This document shows positions 44,694 through 52,916 of a stretch of DNA of 64,000 bases, piece by piece (position 1 is the stretch's first letter; each line of letters starts with the position of its first letter). The stretch is from Pseudomonas frederiksbergensis. Lineage in GTDB: Bacteria; Pseudomonadota; Gammaproteobacteria; Pseudomonadales; Pseudomonadaceae. Location: positions 1,835,501-1,899,500 of the forward strand of contig NZ_FNTF01000002.1 in NCBI RefSeq assembly GCF_900105495.1, in the 5' to 3' direction. The notes beneath the pieces were generated by a model. That model searched no databases and was not told the origin of the DNA. It saw nothing but the letters and a program-made list of their open reading frames with translations. The position numbers and the translations under genes were made by a program.

Positions 44694-45012
44694 TGTCTTG
44701 CAGAAAGCGCAGCACCGCTTTCCAGTGGGCGCTGATCTTGTTCACTTGTTGCCAATGTGCGGGACGAATAATCAGGGCGTTTTGCTGATGCCGCAGCATT
44801 GCTCCCTCTTCGCGCAGTTGGTGGATCAGTTGGCCGATGTTGACAGGCCCTAAGGCGGGTGTGGCGACAACGGCGCCAGTGGCGACAACCCTTGTAGTTG
44901 CTGCTCTGAAGCATGGCGACAAGGCGGCGACGGAAGTGGCGACACTCCGCAATGCAGGTCGTGTCTGATGCTGCGCCTGGTAACGGCGCACCGCGTCATT
45001 GAGGCGGAACAT
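44653..45012 (-). CDS. Hypothetical protein of the recombinase/DUF3987 module
   Basis: 119 aa with GAGG 6 nt before the ATG at 45012. An Ala/Val/Thr-rich N-terminal half precedes a helical C-terminal half (GPVNIGQLIHQLREEGAMLR, WQQVNKISAHWKAVLRFLQD). No known domain. It overlaps the DUF3987 gene upstream by 17 bp and the recombinase gene downstream by 41 bp, so it is expressed from the same message. Role unknown; possibly a small DNA-binding partner. Confidence 0.55.
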   Translation of the reverse strand: MFRLNDAVRRYQAQHQTRPALRSVATSVAALSPCFRAATTRVVATGAVVATPALGPVNIGQLIHQLREEGAMLRHQQNALIIRPAHWQQVNKISAHWKAVLRFLQDNENGEADGIGRPT

Positions 45013-46363
45013 GGCGCACCTCGAAGGTCTTTCCGTCAGAAGAGTCCAGCCAGCTATGTGAGATCAATTCGACCAGCAGCGTAATGGTGTGATGACTGCT
45101 TTTGCGGGCAAAGCGGGGGCCATTGCGATTGAGGTCGCGGACGGTAAATTGGGTCCAGCCTTTTTGCGTCAGCCAGCGCAGCAGTCGATCCGCCTCCTCG
45201 CGTAACTTGTTGATGGGTTCTTGCTCCGTCAGGCGCTGGATTTCGGCCAGGTAGTAATCCATCAGCGTCGAGGCGCGCTGGATATGGGGTTCGTCCACTA
45301 CGGGCGCGTCTTCAATCACCGCCAATACCCCGGCGATACGCAGTACATTGGCGGCTGCTTTCCCGGCGACAGATTGAATGCCGGCCAGCTCGCCAAACTC
45401 ACCAGATTGGCATTCGATGGTGTCGTGAATATCGATCCAGGCACCGCGAGCGCTGGGTGTCAGTTCCAGCCTGTCAGGGTTAAGTGAGCCGTCGTTGTGT
45501 AGCGACAGCGGCTTATCCAGCAGAGCGGTAATGCGCGCTTGGTAGCGCTGGATCCTGGCATCTCGCGTAAGGTCGACCGCCTTGTACAAGCGTCGCCCCA
45601 CTAGGCGTTCGGGCCAACTGATCAGGCAACGGCCAAGGATGCCTTGGCCGTTGATCATCCGGTCTGTGAGTAGCTGGGTGGCCAGGTAAGGTTGCAGCAT
45701 CAGATGCAGACTGAGGCGACGATCATAAGCTCGCAGGCTTTCGCCAGGCATGGAGCGCGCCCGGTCGATGGGGCTGCCGTCCCAGAGTGCTGACAGGGTG
45801 GTGATGGCCTTGAGTTGGTTCTCTTTGCTCATGGTGCTGCTGCCCAGAAACTGGCCGCCCTCATCGTTGAATAACCCCATGCTGGGCAAGCCCTGGCATA
45901 GGTTTTTGATCAGCGCCTCAATGGTGGGCTCGGCGATGATCAACCTGGGCGGTATGGGGTCGGATAACTCACGAGCTTCGTGCTTTCCTCGAATGGCGGC
46001 GCGATTGGATTTCAGTTGTTCCAAATACAACGCCCACTGCCGCCGCTCCCACTCACGCGCAGCCGCCAGCGCCAGATGATCCACTGCGCTTTTCCGATCA
46101 CCCGACGATGCCACCGTCAGCATGTACAGGGACAACGGATAAACACGGCCATCGAGATGCACATTGGCGTGCGACTGGGCCACCAGGGCGGCAGTGGCCA
46201 ACACCGATTGCGCAGCCATGGCGCAGGGCACGCCGATCACCTCTGCCATGCGTTCGACGGCTGGTCCTAATATCTGTCCCAACGCTTCGACCGGATACGC
46301 CAGCGGCTCGGGCCGGTATTCCAGCAGCGGCTGTGGCAGGTCAAACGCTTCGCACAATTGCAT
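44996..46363 (-). CDS. DUF3987 protein (YfjI-like, primase/helicase-associated)
   Basis: 455 aa from the ATG at 46363, with AGGAG 7 nt upstream; an ATG two codons earlier has only 1 nt spacing. DUF3987 features: AMAAQSVLATAALVAQSHAN, the P-loop-like VASSGDRKSAVDHLA, RLIIAEPTIEALIKNL, GLFNDEGGQFLG and ENQLKAITTLSALWDG. DUF3987 proteins occur in phages and integrative elements next to replication or primase functions and have a degenerate ATPase fold. It is the first gene of the four-gene overlapping module and could serve replication of an excised element. Confidence 0.8.
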   Translation of the reverse strand: MQLCEAFDLPQPLLEYRPEPLAYPVEALGQILGPAVERMAEVIGVPCAMAAQSVLATAALVAQSHANVHLDGRVYPLSLYMLTVASSGDRKSAVDHLALAAAREWERRQWALYLEQLKSNRAAIRGKHEARELSDPIPPRLIIAEPTIEALIKNLCQGLPSMGLFNDEGGQFLGSSTMSKENQLKAITTLSALWDGSPIDRARSMPGESLRAYDRRLSLHLMLQPYLATQLLTDRMINGQGILGRCLISWPERLVGRRLYKAVDLTRDARIQRYQARITALLDKPLSLHNDGSLNPDRLELTPSARGAWIDIHDTIECQSGEFGELAGIQSVAGKAAANVLRIAGVLAVIEDAPVVDEPHIQRASTLMDYYLAEIQRLTEQEPINKLREEADRLLRWLTQKGWTQFTVRDLNRNGPRFARKSSHHTITLLVELISHSWLDSSDGKTFEVRHVPPQ

Positions 46364-46640
46364 CGTCATTCTCCTGGTGCTTCGAATTTCCCCCTCACTC
46401 TCCCCGCCACGGTTGTTGAGTGTTATCAGGGATCAAGGCCCCTGCAGCCTGTGAGGGTGTCCACTTACGCGGGACGGGCGGCTCTTTACGACCGGGAGCT
46501 TGGGCATCTCATGATCTTGCCTCCTGAGCACCGATAACGGTGGGCGGGTGGAGGCTGCGTTGGCTGACGAGACCAGCGCCGCGAGATCCTGAGTCTGTTG
46601 CAGGCAGTAATGCGATGACCAGGGCGTGCCTGACTGTCAG

Positions 46641-46856
46641 TCAGGTGCAGTCCATTCCGTGGGCTGCGGCACCATCATCTGCATTGCTGCTGCGTGTGAC
46701 ATCGGGGTTTGTCACGCCGATTGTCACATTGACAAACGCTGCAATGTGTTGCCCGGCAAGGGCTGCGGCAGTGGTTTCGGCGCCCGTCTCTTTCCTGGAG
46801 AAAGAGACGGGCGTGGGCTGCCGCATTTGCACTGTGGATAAGTTGGCTTCGATCAC
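46641..46856 (-). CDS. Possible small protein in the island non-coding region
   Basis: 71 codons on the minus strand: MIEANLSTVQMRQPTPVSFS, then AALAGQHIAAFVNVTIGVTN. The style recalls small Ash-like ORFs found upstream of primase genes in P4-like satellites, but no ribosome-binding site or family could be confirmed, and a 14-bp palindrome lies within it. Weak. Confidence 0.3.
   Translation of the reverse strand: MIEANLSTVQMRQPTPVSFSRKETGAETTAAALAGQHIAAFVNVTIGVTNPDVTRSSNADDGAAAHGMDCT
46781..46813. repeat. 14-bp perfect inverted repeat
   Basis: Arms 46781-46794 and 46800-46813 pair perfectly (CGCCCGTCTCTTTC), loop CTGGA. No T-run follows on either strand. Confidence 0.85.
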
Positions 46857-47101
46857 GTTGGGCGTGACTGCGCGCCTAATTGGAAGCGAGCGCGCATGGC
46901 TGGGACCACCACTGTAGGGCGTAGCCTTAAAGATCCCTGGCTACCTGGGCAATGCTGTCGATGACAGCGCTCTACGGCTCTGGTGTAGCGCGTGCTCGGA
47001 GGGTGGTCAACCGTGTATGGGGTGGGGTTTTTAGGCGATGGATGTGTATGGAAGACGGTGGCTTTGAATGGACAGTGGGCCGTTCGTCGGTTTTTAAAGT
47101 G

Positions 47102-47146
47102 AGCCCCTGAGGGCGGGAAGGCAAAGCCTTCCTGCCCTCAGGGGCT
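47102..47146. repeat. 21-bp near-perfect inverted repeat
   Basis: Arms 47102-47122 and 47126-47146 pair with one mismatch, separated by AAA. It starts with AGCCCCTGAGGG and is strongly GC-rich. It lies 122 nt downstream of the integrase stop (same strand), so it could end that transcript, but no clear T-run follows. Confidence 0.85.
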
Positions 47147-47267
47147 GGGCCTTAAAAGCTTGTGGGCGATGCAGATGGTGGCGACGGTCGCCGCTTTGTC
47201 GCCATGCGCAGGACCGCTAAATAAGTGGGTTGTCGCCAGTGTCGCCGCTGTCGCCAGTAGGAACTGA

Positions 47268-48524
47268 TTAACGAAACGGGATGACGTTCCCGTTTTTGTT
47301 TTCATGAATGGCCGTCACCGACAAATTGCCGGTGGCGGCTTTTTGAATGTAGTCGCTCCACCAAGTCATCATCGGGCGTCTTCGCTCGATGTAGTCCGCT
47401 CGGTTGTACGCGCTTCGGACTTCGTCTTTGTCGACATGGGCGAGTGCGACTTCAATCAACTCCGGGTCCCATCCATGTTCGTTGAGGATGGTACTAGCCA
47501 TTGATCGCAGGCCGTGGCTGACCAGCCGATCCTGAAAACCCATACGTTTTAACGCCATGTTCGCGGTTTGGCTGTTGGCGTGAGTACGCGGATTTCGGTC
47601 TGCCGGAAACACATGTTCCCGGTGGCCGCTATAGGGTTTGAGTGTCTCTAGCAACGCGAGCGTCTGGTCGCTCAGGGGGATGGGGTGCGCTCGGCGTTTT
47701 TTCATGCGCTCCTTTGGGATGGTCCAGATGCGTTTCTCGAAATCAATTTCTGCCCAGGCCGTTCCGGCAGCCTCGGCAGGGCGGGTCATGGTGTGCAGTT
47801 GCCATTCGATGAGGCAGCGGGTGATGCGTTTAATGCTAGCGTTGGCAATCGCCACCATGAGGTCGGGTAGTTCTTCGGGGGGAAGTGCCGGCATGTTTTC
47901 TTTTTGCGGCTTTTTGAAGGCTGCCCGTATGCCGCTGAGCGGGTTCGCGAAGATCAGTCCGCAGTTGACGCCGTAGGCCATGATTTCGTTGAGACGTTGG
48001 GAAAGTCGCTTGACCGTCTCCAGGCTGCCTTTGGCCTCGATCGGGCGTAGGAGCTTGATGATCATGGGGGCGGTGATGTCTGCGAGGGGTGTGGCTTTGA
48101 GGCTGGGGAAAACATGCAGCGTGAGTGAGCGCCAGATGTCTTCGGCGTAGGCCGTTGTGACGGAGTGTTTTTTCAACTCGAACCAAGCGGTGGCCACCTT
48201 CTCGAATATGTGCTCGGTTTTTGCCAGCTTGGCCTGCCTTAGCTCATCGCGGTGCGCTTTGGGGTCGATGCCTTGCGCCAGCAGTTCGCGTGCCTCAGCT
48301 GCTTTCTTTCTGGCATTTGCCAACGAGAGGGCTGGGTAAGGGCCGAGCGCCATGTTGAGGCGGCTTTTGGTTACCGGCGCGCGGTAATTGAAGTTCCAGA
48401 TCATCGAGCCACTGGCTCTGACCCTGAGTTGAAGGCCGTCGCCGTCAGTGAGAACGAAGTCTTTTCCTGTTGCCTTGACTGCCTTGAGTTGGCGGTCTGA
48501 TAGGCGGGCTGCATTAGTAGGCAT
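47268..48524 (-). CDS. int: P4-type tyrosine integrase of the ssrA island
   Basis: 418 aa from the ATG at 48524 (MPTNAARLSDRQ), with GAGG 8 nt upstream; the open frame continues upstream through the operator region and is not needed. The N-terminal DUF4102 arm-binding domain (TDGDGLQLRVRASGSMIWNF, ALGPYPALSLANARKKAAEA) is followed by a core-binding domain from ~100. The catalytic domain has Arg248 (TMTRPAE), His337 and Arg340 (SHGLRSMA), His363 (ALAHVD) and Tyr373 (SAYNRADYI), all intact. It sits ~190 nt from the ssrA 3' end, the normal position for an integrase that uses the tmRNA gene as attachment site. Confidence 0.95.
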   Translation of the reverse strand: MPTNAARLSDRQLKAVKATGKDFVLTDGDGLQLRVRASGSMIWNFNYRAPVTKSRLNMALGPYPALSLANARKKAAEARELLAQGIDPKAHRDELRQAKLAKTEHIFEKVATAWFELKKHSVTTAYAEDIWRSLTLHVFPSLKATPLADITAPMIIKLLRPIEAKGSLETVKRLSQRLNEIMAYGVNCGLIFANPLSGIRAAFKKPQKENMPALPPEELPDLMVAIANASIKRITRCLIEWQLHTMTRPAEAAGTAWAEIDFEKRIWTIPKERMKKRRAHPIPLSDQTLALLETLKPYSGHREHVFPADRNPRTHANSQTANMALKRMGFQDRLVSHGLRSMASTILNEHGWDPELIEVALAHVDKDEVRSAYNRADYIERRRPMMTWWSDYIQKAATGNLSVTAIHENKNGNVIPFR

Positions 48525-48542
48525 GAGAGCTACCTCTGACAC

Positions 48543-48603
48543 CGTTTTGGTATCCCAAAAATAGCACCAGTGGGCTCGGGATACCAACTGGGATACCAAA
48601 ACG
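48543..48603. promoter_or_regulatory. Integrase upstream repeats (arm sites and/or autoregulatory operator)
   Basis: A 15-bp perfect inverted repeat (48543-48557 with 48589-48603, CGTTTTGGTATCCCA) surrounds an additional half-site. The right side is two tandem 12-mers, GGGATACCAACT and GGGATACCAAAA (48578-48601). A decayed version is present upstream of the broken integrase (about 32115-32180), and related tandem boxes lie at 32360-32383. Confidence 0.65.
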
Positions 48604-48642
48604 CCTGGAACTCTAAAAGCTTCTGTGGAAGCCAATGGCGGT

Positions 48643-48736
48643 GAAAGCCCCGTATTTACTGGGTTTCAGGCACAAAAAAAGACGTCCGTGGACGTCTTTA
48701 GATGATGAAGTGGTGGAGCCGGGGGGATTTGAACCC
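48643..48736. repeat. Right copy of the island direct repeat, spanning the ssrA 3' end
   Basis: Matches 32220-32310: the first ~74 bp have two mismatches, then the match weakens inside the tmRNA 3' end. Here the ssrA end is intact, so this is the junction that restores the tmRNA gene. The island lies between this copy and 32220. Confidence 0.85.
48674..48699 (-). terminator. ssrA intrinsic terminator
   Basis: 10-bp perfect stem (48678-48687 with 48690-48699, GT loop) followed by seven T on the minus strand, 12 nt past the tmRNA CCA end at 48711. Confidence 0.92.
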
Positions 48737-49104
48737 CCGTCCGCCAGTACTCCGCTGTCGGTACTACATGCGTAGCCGTGTCTATTAAGTTAACCCTCAG
48801 CGACCCGACGGGCAGGGTGCTTTGGGCGAGTTGTGTAAGTTTTAGCCGCTTCGTCCACAACGTACTGCACGGCGATTCTGTTCTATATGACAATCACTTT
48901 GGGTTTACAGACATCCCCTGATGATTGCTGGACCCGAAGGTACCAGGAGGGAAGGGCTAAGGCTGCTTACGCAGCGAGAGCGTATTCCCCGTAGGTTTCG
49001 TCATTGGCAACTATAGAAAGTTGCAACAGTGGATTTACGAGTTCTGTTACCAACTCGGCATGCACCTAAAGTTTCGCAACCGGCGTCGAATCCTAAACGG
49101 CCCC
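48711..49104 (-). ncRNA. ssrA: Transfer-messenger RNA (tmRNA)
   Basis: 394 nt on the minus strand. The 5' end GGGGCCGTTTAGGATTCGAC and the 3' end with GGTTCAAATCC T-arm and terminal GGCTCCACCA form the tRNA-Ala-like domain. The tag reading frame is at 48967-49008 and encodes ANDETYGEYALAA followed by TAA. tmRNA rescues stalled ribosomes together with SmpB, whose gene is 10 kb to the right. The 3' end is the attachment site of the island on its left. Confidence 0.97.
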
Positions 49105-49169
49105 GAGCCTGTAGCTCTGTGAATCAAAGTGAGCAACAAGCCTGCGCAGTGTACGCCAACACACGTCAG

Positions 49170-49190
49170 AAGGCCAACCCGAAGGTTGGT
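49170..49190 (-). terminator. TTCG-loop hairpin after the 83-aa gene
   Basis: On the minus strand a 6-bp stem (49184-49189 with 49174-49179) closes a TTCG tetraloop, about 30 nt past the stop of the 49220-49471 gene. The same element, with a longer stem, follows the paralogue at 49673. Confidence 0.65.
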
Positions 49191-49219
49191 CGCGAGTGAT
49201 CATGGGTTGGGTTCATAAC

Positions 49220-49471
49220 TCAGTGTGTCAGCGCCAATCCCTGGATAGCCTCGGTGGCGCATTTCTTGTCGTCCCCGGAGGCTTTTGAAGTTTTGGCGCT
49301 GGCCAGCAGTCTTTTGATCTCCGGTGCGTTGGTGGAGGTCGCTGGTAGCGAATTCACTTTGGCCTCGAGCTCCTGCAGTTTGCTCGTACAAAGGTCGTTG
49401 TCCGCTGCAAACACGGGAGAGGCCAACATTGCAGCAGACATGAACAAACCAGCGAGTGCGGTACGTTTCAT
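49220..49471 (-). CDS. Small exported protein, paralogue 1
   Basis: 83 aa. Signal peptide (RTALAGLFMSAAMLASPVFA, cleavage near residue 22). The mature part is a short helical protein with two Cys (DLCTSKLQELEAKVNSLPAT and KKCATEAIQ), likely one disulfide. It resembles the neighbour at 49705-49977 in signal peptide, the DLC start of the mature chain, a second Cys and length, so the two are duplicates. Periplasmic; no known family or function. Shine-Dalgarno AGGAG lies 6 nt before the ATG. Confidence 0.75.
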   Translation of the reverse strand: MKRTALAGLFMSAAMLASPVFAADNDLCTSKLQELEAKVNSLPATSTNAPEIKRLLASAKTSKASGDDKKCATEAIQGLALTH

Positions 49472-49672
49472 GGATATCTCCTAGTACTGATGGTCTCGGT
49501 GCTGCCGTATGAGCGGGCGGTTCGGCCGAGTCGAAAAACAAGCCACGATGGATGAGGCCTACTCAAAAGACCACGGCGCTGCGCAGGAATTCGGTTTTTG
49601 GGGAGCAATTTCACCAGCAACGCATACGGATCGCGTTATGGCTTAAATGTGCAGCTCCAAGCGCACGCCAAC

Positions 49673-49696
49673 AAGGCCAACCCGAAGGTTGGCCTT
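49673..49696 (-). terminator. 10-bp TTCG-loop hairpin after the 90-aa gene
   Basis: Stem 49687-49696 with 49673-49682 is perfect on the minus strand and closes a TTCG tetraloop, 9 nt past the stop of the 49705-49977 gene. The 3' T-run is short. Shared with the paralogous gene to the left. Confidence 0.75.
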
Positions 49697-49704
49697 GAGC
49701 CGGG

Positions 49705-49977
49705 TTACTTCCCGCCTTTGTTAGCGTTCTTGATTTGCTGGATGGTTTGTTCGGTCTCGGCGATGCAGTCGTCAGTCCCTTCCTTGGTGCCTTTTGCCTG
49801 ATCTGCCTTGGCTTTCGTGACGCTTTCCATGACCTGATCAGCCATCTCCGGAGGAGTCTGTGCCTTGGCATTTTCGATGGTTTTCAAATTGACCGCACAG
49901 AGGTCTTCAGCGGCAAACGAGGTGGGCGCCATCAGTGAGGCAGTAACGAACAGACTTAACAGTACAGAACGTTTCAT
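49705..49977 (-). CDS. Small exported protein, paralogue 2
   Basis: 90 aa. Signal peptide (KRSVLLSLFVTASLMAPTSF, cleavage at SFA-AED). Mature chain: DLCAVNLKTIENAKAQTPPE, DQVMESVTKAKADQAKGTKE, DDCIAETEQTIQQIKNANK; helical with two Cys at the same relative places as the 83-aa neighbour. GGAG lies 6 nt before the ATG. Together the two genes look like a tandem duplication including the terminator. Periplasmic, function unknown. Confidence 0.75.
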   Translation of the reverse strand: MKRSVLLSLFVTASLMAPTSFAAEDLCAVNLKTIENAKAQTPPEMADQVMESVTKAKADQAKGTKEGTDDCIAETEQTIQQIKNANKGGK

Positions 49978-50040
49978 GAGTATCTCCTTGAACTGAGGGT
50001 CCAGGCATCGCTGGCCGTCAGGACGGGCTGCCGAGTTTGG

Positions 50041-50066
50041 GAAAAGCCCGATAACGTCCGGGCTTA
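50041..50066 (-). terminator. Terminator of the lut-dld operon
   Basis: 7-bp stem (50059-50065 with 50044-50050, 8-nt loop) followed by TTTT on the minus strand, about 30 nt past the dld stop. Confidence 0.75.
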
Positions 50067-50096
50067 TTCTGTGGACTATGACAGCGCATCAGGGTT

Positions 50097-52916
50097 CTAT
50101 TTTTCGTGCATGCCCCTCGCCTTCGTTACTCGATCCACCAAATACACTACCCCGTGGTAATCAATTCCACCGTGTTGCGTCAGACCTATCTCACACGTGC
50201 GGCTGGTCGAAATCCCCTCGCTGCACTGCTGAACCGCATCCTTGAGCGTGCGCAGCGAATGTGCGTTCAGTTCCGGCGTAGTAAAACCCTTATCCCCCGC
50301 AAAACCGCAGCAGTGAATGCCTTCGGGAATAACCACGTTTTTGCTGCATTTACGCGCCAGATCAATCAAAGCCTGGCTTTCACCAAGGTGCTGCGTGCTG
50401 CAAGTGACGTGCACGGCAATCGACGCTTCCTGCGGCGTGAAATCCAGACGATCCATCAAATGCGTACGAATGAAACGCACCGGGTCGTACAGGTCCAGGC
50501 GCACATCGCCCAGGTCCTGAACCAGCCGTAACGTACACGGACTGGTGTCGCAGTAGATCGGGTCGAGCCCGCCGCGACTGGCGTGCAGCAAGGCGCCGAT
50601 CAGTTCCTGGCGTTTGTGTTCGGCCTGTTCGGCGTAGCCCTTGGAAGCGAACGGTTGCCCGCAACAGAGATTGTCCAGATTGTCCGGGAAGACTACTTGA
50701 TAACCGGCCTTTTCCAGCAGCCCTCGGGTTTTGTCGTACAGCGACATTTGCTCTTTATCACCCGCCGCCGGGCCCATTGCCCGCGATACGCAGGCCGCGA
50801 GGTACACCACCCGAGGGCGTTCGTCCGACACTGTCGGGCTGAAGCGAATGGCTTTTTCCGGTTGCGGCATGGCGTTAGTCCACTGTGGGACCTGGCCTTT
50901 GGATAGGCGCGTCAACGTCGCAGACAGTTTTGCCAGTCGTGGCGCCCCCAACAGCATTCGCGCACCGTTGGCCACGTGCAGAGTGAAACGAGCACCTTGC
51001 AGCGCAGTGGCGAAATTGCCTTCCAGCCAATTGGCGGTTTTCGTATGAGTTGCCTTACGACTGCGGAGTTTTTTCACCAGCTCGCCGGTGTTGATTCCTA
51101 CAGGGCAACGTTGTGCGCAGAGGCCGGTGGCAGCGCAGGTGTCGATGCCTTGGTATTCGTAAGCGGCTTCGAGTTTGGTGGTGTCCACGCCAGCGCGTTT
51201 CTTCGCCTGAATGTCACGCCAGATCACGATGCGCTGGCGCGGGCTCAGGGTCAGGCCTTTCGACGGGCAGACCGGTTCACAGAAACCGCACTCGATGCAC
51301 TTGTCCACAATCTCATCGGCGGCCGGCAACGGCTTCAGGTGCTTGAGGTGGATCTGCGGATCCTCGCTGAGCACCACGTCCGGGTTGAGAATGCCGTTGG
51401 GGTCGAGCAGGCGTTTAAGCTGCCACATCAACTGGTAGGCATCGCTGCCCCATTCCAGTTCGACAAAGGGTGCCATGTTGCGTCCGGTGCCGTGTTCCGC
51501 TTTCAGCGAGCCGCCGAACTCCACCGCTACCAGTTGCGCCACGTCGTCCATGAACGCCTGATAGCGTGCGACTTCTTCCGGGTTGTTGAAGCCTTGGGTG
51601 AAGACGAAGTGCAGATTGCCTTCCAGCGCGTGTCCGAAAAGGATCGCTTCGTCGTAGTGATGTTTGTCGAACAGCTCGATCAGGCGGTTTACGCCGATGG
51701 CCAGTTGTTCAACCGGGAAGGTCACGTCTTCGATGATCACCGTGGTGCCGGTTTTGCGCACGGCGCCTACGGCAGGGAAGGTGTCTTTGCGGATCGCCCA
51801 AAGCCGGGCGTTTTCCACCGGGTCTTCGGTGAAGTCGACCTGTTTTTCTACCGGGAACGAGGACAACGACGCCATGATGTGCGCCAGTTGTTCCTGTAGC
51901 AAAGTGGACGATGCGGCGCGGGATTCGATCAGCAGCGCGCAGGCATTGTTCGACAGCTGTTGTACGAAAGCGGGCATGCCGGGTTTGTCTTGCACTGAAC
52001 GCAGACTGCGCCGGTCCAGCAGTTCCACGGCCGACACCGGCTGGCTTTTCAGCACCGTCACGGCATTGCAGCAGGTTTCCACATCCGGGAACACGATCAG
52101 TGCCGAGGCCTTGTTCGGGTGGTCGATCACTGTGTCGTAAGTCACCGCGCTGATGAAACCGAGGGTGCCTTCGGAGCCCACCAACAAGTGGCTCAAGATA
52201 TCCACAGGCTCGTCGAAATCCACCAACGCATTGAGTGACAGCCCGGTGGTATTCTTCAGACGGTATTTGTGGCGAATTCTTGCCGCCAGTTCGGCATTGG
52301 CGCGGGTCTCGCGGCCCAACGTTGCCAGGCGTTCAAGCAGCGAAGCGTGGCTCTCCCGAAACGCCGCAACACTCGCCGCATCTTCAGTATCGAGACGGCT
52401 GCCGTCCGCCAGTACCAGACGAATGCCAGCCAACGTGTGATAGGTGTTTTGCGCCGTGCCGCAACACATGCCACTGGCATTGTTGGCGACGATGCCGCCG
52501 ATTTTGCAGGCATTGATCGACGCTGGATCCGGACCGATCTTGCGCCCGAACGGCGCCAGCCACGCGTTGGCCTGCGCGCCGATCACACCCGGTTGCAGGC
52601 GGATTTGCATACCTTGCCCGCGAATCTCGCGACCGTTCCAGTTATCCCCCAGCACGATCAACACCGAGTCGCTGATAGCCTGTCCGGACAGGCTGGTGCC
52701 GGCGGCGCGGAAGGTCACCGGAACTTGATCCCTTTGCGCGAGTTTGAGCAGCGCCACGACCTCATCTTCAGACTCGACACGAATCACCAGTTTCGGAATC
52801 AGCCGGTAGAAACTGGCGTCAGTGCCAAAGGCCAACGTCGACAGCGGGTCGTCGAAACGTCGCTCCTGAGGAATCAGTTGCTGCGCATCTCGCAGGAAAG
52901 CCGCGGGTAGATTCAT
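50097..52916 (-). CDS. dld: FAD/Fe-S D-lactate dehydrogenase (Dld-II type)
   Basis: 939 aa. The N-terminal FAD-binding (VAO-type) domain (VTFRAAGTSLSGQAISDSVL, VGSEGTLGFISAV) is followed by the oxidase C-terminal domain with FGHALEGNLHF and LKAEHGTGRNMAPF. Two 4Fe-4S motifs follow (CIECGFCEPVCPS; CAATGLCAQRCPVGINTG), then two CCG-type cysteine domains (NLCCGQPFASKGY; IHCCGFAGDKGF). This is the respiratory, quinone-linked D-lactate dehydrogenase described in Shewanella and Pseudomonas, not the NAD enzyme. Its ATG overlaps the lutC stop by 4 nt. It is the last gene of the operon induced by lactate. Confidence 0.92.
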   Translation of the reverse strand: MNLPAAFLRDAQQLIPQERRFDDPLSTLAFGTDASFYRLIPKLVIRVESEDEVVALLKLAQRDQVPVTFRAAGTSLSGQAISDSVLIVLGDNWNGREIRGQGMQIRLQPGVIGAQANAWLAPFGRKIGPDPASINACKIGGIVANNASGMCCGTAQNTYHTLAGIRLVLADGSRLDTEDAASVAAFRESHASLLERLATLGRETRANAELAARIRHKYRLKNTTGLSLNALVDFDEPVDILSHLLVGSEGTLGFISAVTYDTVIDHPNKASALIVFPDVETCCNAVTVLKSQPVSAVELLDRRSLRSVQDKPGMPAFVQQLSNNACALLIESRAASSTLLQEQLAHIMASLSSFPVEKQVDFTEDPVENARLWAIRKDTFPAVGAVRKTGTTVIIEDVTFPVEQLAIGVNRLIELFDKHHYDEAILFGHALEGNLHFVFTQGFNNPEEVARYQAFMDDVAQLVAVEFGGSLKAEHGTGRNMAPFVELEWGSDAYQLMWQLKRLLDPNGILNPDVVLSEDPQIHLKHLKPLPAADEIVDKCIECGFCEPVCPSKGLTLSPRQRIVIWRDIQAKKRAGVDTTKLEAAYEYQGIDTCAATGLCAQRCPVGINTGELVKKLRSRKATHTKTANWLEGNFATALQGARFTLHVANGARMLLGAPRLAKLSATLTRLSKGQVPQWTNAMPQPEKAIRFSPTVSDERPRVVYLAACVSRAMGPAAGDKEQMSLYDKTRGLLEKAGYQVVFPDNLDNLCCGQPFASKGYAEQAEHKRQELIGALLHASRGGLDPIYCDTSPCTLRLVQDLGDVRLDLYDPVRFIRTHLMDRLDFTPQEASIAVHVTCSTQHLGESQALIDLARKCSKNVVIPEGIHCCGFAGDKGFTTPELNAHSLRTLKDAVQQCSEGISTSRTCEIGLTQHGGIDYHGVVYLVDRVTKARGMHEK

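Larger units (their letters stand above)
46370..47267. other. ~900-bp region without a firm gene, rich in inverted repeats
   Basis: Between the DUF3987 gene and the integrase. It holds two large hairpins (46781-46813 and 47102-47146) and a cluster of TGTCAC/GTGACA words at about 46697-46733. On the minus strand a strong AGGAGG just above a short reading frame near 46510 serves only 8- or 24-codon peptides. In satellite-type elements this position often carries the replication origin or an AlpA-like regulator; no AlpA gene is visible. Confidence 0.5.

Noticed and set aside
46540..46917. 125-codon plus-strand frame in the island gap
   Set aside because: No ribosome-binding site, no recognisable domain, and the composition of an antisense frame; crosses a large palindrome.
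49108..49136. TTGCTC - 17 nt - TACAGG as the ssrA promoter
   Set aside because: The -10 element would lie only 3 nt from the mature 5' end, leaving no room for the leader that RNase P removes.
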